A stretch of DNA of 64,000 nt, from positions 17,286,329 through 17,350,328 of the forward strand of contig OU964922.1 of NCBI GenBank assembly GCA_918807975.1, read 5' to 3'. Position 1 is the stretch's first letter. Each line of letters opens with the position of its first letter. The position numbers and the translations under genes are program-made. Below, in pieces: positions 29,846 to 40,720 of this stretch. A model generated the notes under the pieces. It saw only the letters and a list, made by a program, of their open reading frames with translations, had not been told where the DNA came from and ran no database searches. This stretch comes from Aplidium turbinatum (taxonomy: Eukaryota; Chordata; Ascidiacea; Aplousobranchia; Polyclinidae).

Positions 29846-32640
29846 TTACATGGTTAAAAACCATGTGCCCTCAGACTGTAGTTGTCGAGTACGTTGATTA
29901 GGTAATACCTTCCTCGCATTTTCGACTACTTGGAGAATGTTTTGGTAGCGTTCTTTAAGGTTTGAAGTTGACAAGAAGTCATGGGCCAACCTGACGCCTC
30001 GCTCAGCGGCGTCATTAACGTCTCTGAAAGCATCAACTTTCTTTTTCGCCTCAACATATGATTGTTCTTCATGCCACTCATCGGATGGCTTAGAAAGAAA
30101 TGAGGAGTTTATCTTCATGAGATGAAAAAAGTTCCACGAATCGGGACAGACAAAATCAGGCAGAAAAGCATTTTCACGAAGTTCAGTGACATCTGGAAAA
30201 ATTGGCTTTCCAAATCCAATTCCAAATCTTTTCAGGAAAATCCCATTATTGTTCTGTTGTTGTTGCAATTTCTGAGAAATTGTATCCTCGTCAGCATTAG
30301 AAATATTGGCACTAAACAGTGATAATGGAATCATTTCCTCTGTTAAATACCACAAATGTTTCTTAAAAGCTTTGAGTGCGCATTGAGAAACTGTTGAATC
30401 AATTTCTCTGTATGCAGACAATGCTTGTAATAATTGTAGGTCATTCAGCGGAGCATCACAGCTAATGGGGGATGTAAGCCACCATGATACATAGAAATGA
30501 ACTGTAAATTGTAGAAACCTCTTTAACTTTTCGAGTTGAGATGCTTTCATGATGGCATTTTTTTGGGACAATTTATGAATTTCGTCTTGAAGAGCACAAT
30601 TTTCAGTGAATATATAAGTTTGCTCATCCACCTGGCTCTGTGTAGCCTAATGCACCAGGTCTTTGGAGAGACACATCCTTACTGGTAGGTGGCTCAATGT
30701 TCAAGTACAATTGACACAAATTCAAAAGTTCTAAGTAGTCGCTTCTTAAAAATTTGGATGATTATGGATGGAGTTTCATCTGATTTATCAGCTCAAACAA
30801 TTCTTCCCGCTTGCTGGCAAGCAGATCAATTTCCTCTAGCGATTTTGATGTATGAAAACAACCTGATGCGCTATCAGAAAGAGTTTGAAAATCGCTTTTA
30901 AAGCGTTGAAATATGGAAATGTTGGGTCCACTGCTGCTTTCTATTTTGAGTTCTTCCCAAACATGCATCAGTATTATCTCCCCAATTTGATGCCTGCATG
31001 CTGCCCAAAGTAGGCCTTTTCCAAGATGATCTTGTATTTGGATACAGGCCGCAGTTTTGTGGCCCGAATTGCTACTTGTGGTGTCAAACACCATTGCAGC
31101 AAGACATGCAGTACAGTTCCAATTGTTTAACAATTCCATGCTTGTATTGGCTATTTGCTTTCCTTTTGGATCGGATGTTTGTGCAGGCAAATAAGGAACA
31201 CCAAGCAGTTTTGAGCCTCCAATACCTGATAGTAATATCGGAAGCCTATCAACTTGCTTCTTCTTCTTCTTCTCTCGTATTGTCGCTATATGTCAGGGCA
31301 TCCGTTGGTTAGCCACTGCCTGGTGTCGTCATCGATGGAAATTAGACCTTCCATACCATGGGGTGGTCTGTATAGCCGGCAATCCTTGATAATGTGGGCT
31401 GCCGTCTGCATTTCGCCACACTCACAAGCAGCACTCTCTGCCAAGCCCCAACGCAACATGTCTGCACCATAGCGTCCAACACCAGTGAGCAAACGGTTAC
31501 GCCTTGATGAGGCAAGTCTAGAGAGACCATGTCCCAGCTGGATTTCGGACGGGAATCTGAATACTTGGCGAAGTGGGGACGTGCTGCTCATTAGGGTTTG
31601 TTAGTGACTCCATCATTTTACCATCCCAATGAATGGTTCCAACTTCAGGAGGTACCCAACCTTTTTTAACCGCTTCAGAAATATTGAAAATCGTTTCAAC
31701 TTTATACCTTTGAGCCGTCATGTGGTTTAAGTTTACGCGAATAGTTTCACCAGAACAACTCTTGAGTCTTGATTAACGAGTGTAGTGTTGCAGATAATGC
31801 AGTTGGTGTTATTCTGTTTCGTAAACTTGTGGCCACTAAACCAGGTGATCGTAAAATGTCGTGTGGTACAAATATTGTGGTACCGGTTTTTACAACTCGA
31901 CAGTGACTCACTTTACTTCCTGTGGATGTAGAAGGCTCGGCAGTGTTAACTGCAGTCACTTCATCACTGGTATCATCGCTAGAAGAAAGTGAAATGTTAC
32001 TTTTGCTGATGGATTTAGTCTCTTGACGTTTTATTTCTTTTTCTTTCCTTTGCATTTCTGCTTCTTTTCTAGAATGTTTTCGTTTCAACGTCTTACGCAA
32101 AGCATTGTCTCTCCCTGCCATTGACGCCTCTCTGGTAGTTTGCATGCTCCACAAAAAAATTCTTTATCTTCCTCAATTGACATCTTCTTCATTACATCGC
32201 GAGGCCAGAAAGGAAAGGTCAATCGAAGTTTCTTTTTAAATTCCTTAATCCTTTCCGATTGCTTTCCATCACTCCTATGGAAGTATTCGATCTGAATTTT
32301 GAAGATAAGACTCATTTCATCTCGAAAAGATTGAATTTTTTGAGCCATTTTTTTGGATGAATTGTTGGAATATTAGCTTTGTAGTAAAACATTAAGATGT
32401 CCTTCACTGTCTCGTTTGCTGCATCTACTGATATTTGGATTTTTCTTTTCGTGGGATTTTGAGATTCAAGCTCCTGCTTAAAGGCAAGAAAGCTTAAAAT
32501 CACTTGTTGACAAGTTGGCAGTTTACTTCCCTTGATTTTCTGATCATCTTTCGTTGGAATAGTAGAAAGAAGAAGATGCTGTTTCTCAGCATTCTGAGAG
32601 TGGCTGTTCATTATTGTAATACTAACCAGACCGATTTGTA
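29846..32640 (-). pseudogene. transposase of an unassigned DNA transposon family, interrupted by a LINE fragment
   Basis: The minus-strand open pieces line up as one decayed gene. About 32620-32090 is N-terminal (GSKLPTCQQVILSF, then a lysine-rich part). About 32090-31750 is a basic/serine-rich linker followed by HDILRSPGLV. About 31720-31592 reads KGWVPPEVGTIHWDGKMM. A LINE piece then intrudes, after which VDRLPILLSGIGGSKLLGVP continues to 31190 and below. AAMVFDTTSSNSGHKTAAC, LLWAACRHQIGEIIL and SSGPNISIFQRFKSDF follow, and the last part runs to TAA at about 29846. I know this arrangement (DTTxSNxG, then CRHxxxE, then SGP) from many invertebrate predicted proteins thought to be transposases, but cannot name its superfamily. 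The DNA element at 60777-63645 encodes a distant relative. Confidence 0.6.
31256..31592 (-). mobile_element. 5'-truncated Jockey-like LINE 3' end
   Basis: The minus frame 31591-31286 (NRLLTGVGRYGADMLRWG, CECGEMQTAAHIIKDC) matches the C-terminus of the LINE at 50780-52665 (NRLRTGVG..., CECGAEEQTADHIINDC). The insert ends in a (GAA)n tail at about 31257-31275. It splits the transposase gene described at 29846-32640 between its TIHWDGK and VDRLP blocks, so it is younger than that gene. Confidence 0.85.
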
Positions 32641-32891
32641 AAAGCACTACCGTATCAATTATCATTAGTAGAATAACCTAAAAAACAATACAACCATAGG
32701 TTTTGCAACATTATTAACCTTTCCTGCAAGAAGCGAAGGAAACATAACCCTTTCTTACAGTAGGCTACCTGCCTTATCTTTGCTGTCTGCTATATTCTCC
32801 CAGATTAAATCACAACTTGCATGGGTTTAATATTAAGCTTTCCTGGGCGCTGCAACACTGATTCAACAGAAGAAGAAATACTAAAGCCATT
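32641..32891. other. no gene seen
   Basis: A short AT-rich spacer between the unassigned transposon and the BEL/Pao fossil. I looked for a transposon terminus here and found none. Confidence 0.3.
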
Positions 32892-34560
32892 TGGTCACAG
32901 CGGTAAACCATAATCTTTTCGTAGGAAAATTGTAACATAAGATATTCGGATCGGAGTATGCAATGACCGAAAAAACAATCTTCTGAAAACGTCTATTCGA
33001 GAATTGTATTTCTGTAAAAATAGCCTCAAAACTGTCGAAATTGGGACGCAACACCGTACGCCACAAAAACTTGTCACTAGAAAACAAATTACTTGGATAA
33101 AGACGGAAATTTCGTCCAGTTGGCTAGCACTAAGCAAAACAGTTAAATATGCGACCAACTTAAAGTAACAATTTTAAGAATGACGAGAATACATTGCAAT
33201 ATCTCAAACGCACGTAGGCAGCTACTGTGACGTAATAATGATAAGCAATGATAAGTTATTCAAGCACCTGCCCAAGTTTGGCTTACACCTGTTCAAGTAA
33301 TTAAAGATTTAACGATGATGTAATGTTTCAACAGGTGTTCAAGCGGTTGTGTAATTCAAGATTTAACGATGATGTAATGTTTGCTTATTTCTAGCAACAG
33401 TCCATGACGTAAGACGTCAGGTTTAGTAGACAACGGTTTTATGTGACGCTTGATATGAAAATTGTCCGTAACATAGCGCCCCTAGTTATGACAGTCTAAC
33501 ATGGCATAACTAAAAAAGAATTTAAGGACAATTTTGAGCCAATGAATAAAAACACATGATACACAAATTGTTTGAATCACTCACGGTTAGGTTAATACGC
33601 AAATACATAGGGCATGCAAAGAATGAACAGCAATAAGAATAATACGTGACGATACATGAAATTGGTACCATAGGTACACACTAAAATGACGCTATATTAC
33701 AATAGTTGCGATAATAACCGATTGTTCTGGGCTCAGACAAGTGTCGACCACCGCAGACAGAACTAGGCTCAAACCCTAACACTTTTAAGTGTTGTTTACG
33801 GGGCGAGGCACGAAATATCCCTCAACACGTAGTCTACTTTTACTTTCCCCGTACTCTCATCACAGTTGCAGACAGCAACTTTAGCTCTACGAACCACAGG
33901 CTTCTCTTTCCTAATTTGTGGAACTACCTCATGCACCCTCCCAAGTTGATACTTCCCACGTTTACCAATGTCTTGGAGAGAACCCACCACTACAAGTCGA
34001 CCAGGCTCCAAATTCTCGGCCATTTTTAACCATTTTTTCTGGCCCTGAAGCCCTGGCAAGTAAAAATCGATCCATTTGCTCCAAAACTGCTGAGAAAGTG
34101 ACAAATGGAACCGATAATCCCTTCTCAATTGGTCACGATCATGTGATTGCCCAACAGCACAGTATGGGTCTAGGTATGGGGTCAACACTGAGGCAGGGGT
34201 GATGACAATAAAATCCCTTGGGTCGTCATTCAAAGGTACCAAAGGGCGTTCGTTCACAATCCGAACAGCACTGCCTGTGTACGTAAGCAGTTCAATAAAA
34301 TTGGGGTTGCGTATTGAAGTGTGCAAAATGTGAAAAAAGTACTTGGTCATATCGGCCACGAAACTAAGTCTACTAAGCCGAAATCTAGCCAAGAGATCTG
34401 CCAGAGGGTTTAACAAATCAGGACACGAAAACATTACATCATTAACACAAGTTCCTCGAAATTCAGACTTGCCATCGTAAACAATGCGCCTTTTAATTGT
34501 GACATCACAAAGTATGGTAAATACCACTCAAATCCCTTTACATTTTCTGCTTCACCAGCA
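32892..34560 (-). mobile_element. BEL/Pao LTR element fossil, copy B (3' half, inverted)
   Basis: Minus-strand 3' half of a BEL/Pao element: an LTR (33473 down to 32892, TGTTACGGAC...GTGACCA), a short 3' untranslated part with a purine-rich tract, and about 240 codons of pol. The pol piece has an RT-domain segment (GKSEFRGTCVNDVMF) and the C-terminal DUF5641-type domain (RPLVPLNDDPRDF, LGRVHEV) near 34260-33790. It stands head to head with copy A and starts where copy A starts. Old and broken, few breaks within the remaining part. It shares its reduced gene set with copies A and C. Confidence 0.85.
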
Positions 34561-37500
34561 CGCGGCCTTGATTGCGGCCTTGATTGGTTACGATGGTAAT
34601 AATATGCCTTTTATCTTTTTTTTAACTCGTAATACGGCTTTGATGGCAGTTTCGCCTTTTATAGGGAGGGACTTGTTTGACTTTGTTACAAGCAGCTTGT
34701 GTTAGAACAGCTGCTCAAACGATTGCTAACTTGGTTTCTGACACTCCTGGCTTGTCAGAGGAAGACAGGATATAAATGTCGTTAGATCGCTTTTCCCAAC
34801 GTTTTGGAGTTCGTGGAGGTCTTTTCGCCGAATCGAACATTAGAAAGTACCGCTATGGTAGCAAATTGACTTCGATCTCTTCTAGTGATTTGAAAGAGTT
34901 TAAAGATGAATTGTCGCAGTGTCTGCTTTACGCGCAAGCTTATGGTCAGCGCGATAAATTGGAAGGACGTTTTGTTTTGGATTTGGCTAAGCGACTCCCG
35001 TTTGACGCTAAGCAGCGTTATATTGACTTTGTAGGTGATCAGTATGGTAGCACTAATAAGCCTACTTTTCAGAGTTTGTTCGATTTTGTAGTACGGGAGG
35101 AAACGCGTAAGTCGACTGATTTTAGCATTATGCTAATGGGCGATTCTGGTGAGTCGCAGCATTTTAAAAAGTTTGGCAAAGGAAAATTGCCTTCATGTCC
35201 GGTTAGGCAGACGTCGGTAAAATTACATGATAATGTGATGTCAGGGATTTCGCAGTACTCGACTGCTGTTGGCGCACCGCGCGGTATTGAGGCCAGACGC
35301 AAAGACCTACCGGCGTGTTTTTATTGTTCGTCACGTGGTCAAGTTGAATATCATTTTTTGTCTAACTGTAAAGATTTTTTGCGCTTGACACTTAAAGATC
35401 GGAGAGATGTTATTGTGAAAGCTGGAAAATGCTTGAATTGTTTGCGCCAGCATATGGTTAGGGACTGTAATCATGCAAACAACTGTCGTCAATGTGGGCC
35501 TAACAACGATAAGAAACACTTTTTTCTCTTGCATGATTTTTATGTGACGTCACGTGATTCTCTGGATTCGATCGGAAAAGATGATGCTGGTGCCAGAGTT
35601 TCTGTGCGTAATGTTAAGATTGGAAAAGCTGAAATAGCCTTTAACCGCATTGCTGCTGCTAGTGTTTTGAATCCAATAACTGGTAATTCGAAGTTGGTGT
35701 ATTGTCAGCATGATCCTGGTTCGCAGTTGACGTTTGTTTCGAGTGATTTTGTGTGCAAACTTGGCCTTAAACCGTATGATAAAGCGTCGTTTAAAATGTA
35801 TACTCTGGTTGGTCAGAAACCTACTTGTGGTTTTCGTCATTTTCATGACGTGACTATGTTTCATTTGAATGATTGTAGTAGTGTAGATGTACTGATTGGC
35901 AACGACAACGCTTATTTGATGTGGGCTAAAGAAGAGCGTGTTGGTGAAAATCGCAGTGAACCACATGCTTTACTCACTCCTCTCGGTTGGTTGGCTTGTG
36001 GTGGTAAGTCACCCTTAGATGAAAGCGTTGCTAATGTGTGCAGAGTGCAGACGTCTTCAGAGTCGGATGTCATCTCTAGCTTTCAGCGTAAAATTGAGTC
36101 TTGTGATATAGAAATAGCAGACCTGAATAAAGTCATTCAGGATTTGACATTGCAAAATGAAACCTGTGAATTGTCTCGCAATGACATTTTGGCTAAAGAA
36201 CTTGTTGAACCGAATATTGAGTTGAAAGATGGTCGATTTGAGATACCTGTACCGTTGAAGGAAGATATTGAACTACCTAACAATTCTGTGTTGGCGTCAA
36301 ATACAGCTGCTGCTTCAAGAAAGAAGGCTTTGAAACAACCTGAACTTCGTGATTTCCTTACTGACATCATGAAAGATCTTAAATCTAATGATTATATTGA
36401 GCGTGCTGGTGAAGCAGGAAATGTATTTGAGTGGTACTTACCATACTTTGTGACGTCACAATTAAAAAAGCGCATTGTTTACGATGGCAAGTCTGAATTC
36501 CGAGGAACTTGTGTTAACGACGTAATGTTTTCGTGTCCTGACTTGTTAAACCCTCTGGCAGATCTCTTGGCTAGAGTTCGGCTTAGCAGATTTGGTTTCG
36601 TGGCCAATATGACCAAGTACTTTTTTCACATTTTGGACACTTCAATACGTAAGCCCAATCTTATTGAACTGCTTACGTACACGAGCAGTGCCGTTCGGAT
36701 CGTGAACGAACGCCCTTTGGTACCTTTGAATGACGACCCAAGGGATTTTATTGTCATCACCCCTGCCTCAGTGTTGACCCCATATTTAGACCCATAGCCT
36801 ACTGTACTGTTGGGCAATCACATGATCGTGACCAACTAAGAAGGGATGATCGGTTCCATTTGTCACTTTCTCAGCAGTTTTGGAGTAAATGGATCGATTT
36901 ATGCTTGCCAGGGCTTCAGGGCCAGAAAAAATGGTTAAAATTGGCCGAGAATTTGGAGCCTGGTCGACTTGTAGTGGTGGGTTCTCTCCAAGACATTAGT
37001 AAACGTGGGAAGTATCAACTTGGGAGGGTACATGAGGTAGTCCCACAAATTAGGAAAGGGAAGCCTGTAGTTCGGAGAGCTAAAATTGCCGTTTGCAACT
37101 ATGATGAGAGTACGGGGAAAGTTAAAGTAGACTACGTGTTGAGGGATATTTCGTGCCTCGCCCCGTACAGAACACTTAAGTGTTAGGGTTTGAGCCTGGT
37201 TTTGTCTGCGGTGGTCGACACTTGTCTGAGCCCAGAACAATCGGTTATTATCGCAAAAATTGTTATATAGCGTCATTTTAGTGTGTACCTATGGTACCAA
37301 TTTCATGTATCATCAAGTATTATTCTTATTGTTGTTCATTCTTTGCATGCCCTTTGTATTTGCGTATTAACCTAAACGTGAGTGATTCAAACAATTTGTG
37401 TATCGTGTGTTTTATTTATGGGCTCACGATTGTCTGTTATGCCATGTTAGACTGTCATAGCTAGAGTTCGCTATGTTACGGACAATATCTGTAAAAATCA

Positions 37501-38046
37501 AACGTCACATAAAACCGTTCAGGTCTACTGAATCTTGGCGTCTGACGTAATGGAATATTGCTAGAAATAAGCAAAGATTGCATCACCTTTGTCATACCTG
37601 TGAAACATTACATAATCGTTAAATCTTGAATTACGAGATATGGTGTAAGCCAAATTGAGCAGGTGTTTGAATAGCTTCATAATGCTTATCATTATTACGT
37701 CACAGAAGCTGCTTACGTGCGTTTGAACTATTGCAATGTATTCTCGTCATTTAAAAATTGTTGCTTGAAAAGTTGGTCGCATATTTAACTGTTTTGCTTA
37801 GTGCTTGCCAGCTGGACAAAATTTCCGTCTTTATCTCAGTAATTTGTATTCTATTGACAAGTTTTAGTGGCGTATCGAGTCGCCTCTCATTTTTGACAGC
37901 CTTGAGGCTATTTTTACAGAAATACAATTCCTGAATAGACGTTTTCAGAAGAGTGTTTTTTTCGGTCATTGCATACAGACGAACGGATCCGGGAATCTAA
38001 TGTTACAATTTTCCCACGAAGAGATTATGGTTTAACGTTGTGACCA
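34561..38046 (+). mobile_element. BEL/Pao LTR element fossil, copy A
   Basis: Runs from within gag to a 3' LTR (37474-38046). Parts: gag tail (YRYGSKLTSISSSDLKEF, about 34840), CCHC-type zinc knuckles (CFYCSSRGQVEYHF and CLNCLRQHMVRDCNH, about 35315-35475), an A17-type protease region (HDPGSQLTFVSS, about 35700; LTPLGWLACGG, about 35970), an RT-domain segment and the DUF5641-type tail (about 36700-37180). RNase H and the integrase core are not present in this family version, so it is non-autonomous. About two breaks. It lies in intron 2 of the bHLH gene, antisense to it. Confidence 0.88.
37474..38046 (+). repeat. LTR of BEL/Pao copy A
   Basis: 573 bp, TGTTACGGACAATATCTG to TGTGACCA. It aligns with 33473-32892 (inverted) and with 56209-56777, which together define the LTR length as about 570-580 bp. 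Confidence 0.85.
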
Positions 38047-38159
38047 ACCTTTGAAATGAATCCATGAAGGACCTATTAAACAGTAACGTCCCAGACCTAC
38101 AGTATTGTACACATACAATGAGTTGAGGCACTTGAAGAATTAACTTTTGTACGTTTTAA

Positions 38160-38960
38160 AAATTAAGCTTAAATGTCTAGCAACATTAGGCTATATTACA
38201 TCTACGCTCCAAAAGTTATTTCAATAAAAACAGTAAATTTTGGCCGTGGCGGAAAAGGGTTAAACACCCCCCTTGTGAAGAAGCCTCTTACACAGATAAG
38301 AGCTATTGATGTAACGCCAATTAATTTTACTTTGGCAATTAAAATGTTTATAGACACTAAGTATTATTATTACACATTTTTATGTGTTTGTTTTTGCAAT
38401 GAATGTGAAAAAACATGTTCTGATTTTCAATGTTTGCTTGTGTATACTAGGTCCTTCAGGGCAGGACCGATTATACAGGACCGATTATACAAGATATTTA
38501 CACAGTCAATAAATATTGACCTTGGCCGTATTCTCTAAAAATTTTGTCTTATTTTGATATAAGCTGAAGAAATGAGAGCAAAAAAGAAAAAAATGTCCAA
38601 CAGGTTCTGCATCTCCCCTACTACAAAAAAATAGTAAAATTGAGTTTTTGCTTATAAATATTTTTCAAGCAGTCCTAGAATAAAAAGTGTTCTTAGAGTA
38701 GATATAGACATGCCACTTCTGCAGCTTTTGATGTAATGTTCATCTTTTTATCTCCAGTGGTTTTCGAAATATGACAATTTTTATGAACATAGTTAGTTGG
38801 TTACTTGTAACCATAAAAACGCCCAGCGCGACCGTGTGACGTCATTATTTTCAATTTTTTTTTTTCTTGTTTGTGTTTGTAAAAGTTCACTACAACTTTT
38901 CAGAAAGTTAAAGAAAAATCCATGAACCTCGACATTTTTTGGCACAGCCTACTCCAGATG
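38160..38960 (-). repeat. dispersed repeat, copy 2 (unclassified)
   Basis: Inverted copy of the repeat at 23028-23890, ending at GGCACAGCCTACTCC. Its plus-strand frame YAPKVISIKT...RGGKGLNTP matches the corresponding minus-strand frame of copy 1, yet no known domain is seen. Only the conserved block GTGACGTCATT with CGCCCAGCGCGACC stands out. Confidence 0.75.
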
Positions 38961-39120
38961 TTTTTAATTTACCCCATCCTGGATAACTTACTCTTATTTG
39001 GCTAACTCTGAGTTATGGCATTTTTGTTGGAAATGTTTAGAGAATGAAATATTCTATAGTTACATAACCTTAAAGAAGCCTAAGCCGCAAGGTTGTTCGG
39101 TGCTGCCAGTTCTTCTATTC

Positions 39121-40259
39121 CAGTGGTTCTCAAACTGGGGTCCGCGATCCTTTTGGGGTCTGTGAGACAATTTTCTGGGAAGCACCTTCCAAAAAAATTA
39201 ACACGATCCCGTAGAAAAAGAGTTTGTGGAAAGTAAAAGTTTTCAGGCAACTTATTTTCCAAACCAAAGTTATAAGATACATTTTAGTAAGCTGGCTTGG
39301 CATCCCTGCAGACAGTTTTTTAAGCCTGGCCTTTCGTTTCATTGTGATAGGCTTTGTTTTGTTTTTACCGCCTTTGTGACATCAAAGAGTAGTGACACAT
39401 AGTAGTGACACATAGTAGTGACACACTCCTCCAACACTTGTGTTTACCAGATCAAGAACAGAATTACGAAATACACTTGACTAAAAAGGAGTTAGGCGAA
39501 GTTGATTAAGGCTGATTACTTTTACTGATTAAAGTTTTGAATTGAATGCCTTTCCGAACATTTAGCTTTTTAGCCTTAGTCAAGTTAGCCAAAAAATAAT
39601 AACTTTTTAACTTTACTAATTGAATTTTTAACTTAAATTTGAGTACAGATTATATTAAAACAAAGATGCAGATTTTTTTAAACGGCAAGCTATTAGTTTA
39701 ATTAGGTCAAAATTTGATAGCACTAGTGATCAATGGAAGGAAAATACTGCAGGGTTCAGGGCCTCCTACGAAGTTGCAAGAAAAATAGCTATTGCTAAGA
39801 AGCCTCACACCATCGGAGAACAACACTGATCTTGCCTTGTTGCCAAGTTATTGTATCAAATGTCTTGGGAGATTCTGAAGCTCAAAAGCTGAAGCAAGTG
39901 TCTCTGTCAAACGACACTGTGAGTAGGAGAATATCTGAGCTATAAGAAAACATTTTTTAGCAGGTGGTGTCAAAGATACAGAAGTCAATGTCACATTGAT
40001 AACTAGCTCAAAACATGTTGGATGTAATGCATAATATCAAGATCATATTGAACCAAACGGAATCTAACATAGAACTGATAACACCCAAGCAGGTGCACCC
40101 ATTTTATTGATGTGTGCATTTTTAATTGCATGTAACAAAGAAATTATTATTTACCGTTTTTGCGCTAATTTGCCTTAAGTTTTTGGTGGACCGTGAGTCG
40201 TTGAAAAAATCGCAAGGGGACCGTTCAACAAATATTTTGAAAAAGTTTGAGAACCACGG
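39121..40259 (+). mobile_element. hAT (Buster-like) transposon with transposase remnant
   Basis: The ends are CAGTGGTTCTCAAACTGGGG at 39121 and GTTTGAGAACCACGG ending at 40259. The flanks TTCTATTC and (G)TCTATTC are a slightly decayed 8-bp target duplication. At about 39755-39945 the plus strand shows decayed blocks of a Buster/ZBED-type transposase: YEVARKIAIAKKPHTIGE and LSNDTVSRRISEL, in changing frames with stops between. The BED finger and catalytic C-terminal parts are missing. Confidence 0.85.
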
Positions 40260-40261
40260 TC

Positions 40262-40720
40262 TATTCAGTTTTTGTTTATTTGTGTTCCATTCTTTATCGA
40301 CTCGTATTTGAAAGTAAATTAAATATATATTTTCTCTTTTTATTATGACGAAATTAGACAAAATGTGTACTGTGGAGTTAACAGTTGTATTTTATGTGTA
40401 AAATTCTGTACATTTGTTAGATTCTATTTTGGGAGATTTTAGGCCATGAAGTGATTTGCTTTTACTTGTAGGCTACTCGTAGAGAGGAACAAAACAAGAT
40501 ATAAAAACAACATTGGGAAGCAACAGATGCTCGAAAAGAGAAATGTTAAAATGCATTTTTTCATAAAGTTGATTCAAGTTCATAAAGTCATACACCGATT
40601 ATGATTTTTCTAGCAATTTCATTGCTTCAAAGTCATATAGTTACTGAACGTTAATTTTTCTGATTTTATTTGTTAAGTCAGTTTTTACTTCAATAGGTTT
40701 GGTTTATTCAGTGAAAACCA
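40262..40720. other. no gene seen
   Basis: AT-rich intronic spacer between the Buster-like hAT and the 3' end of the RTE LINE. Confidence 0.3.
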
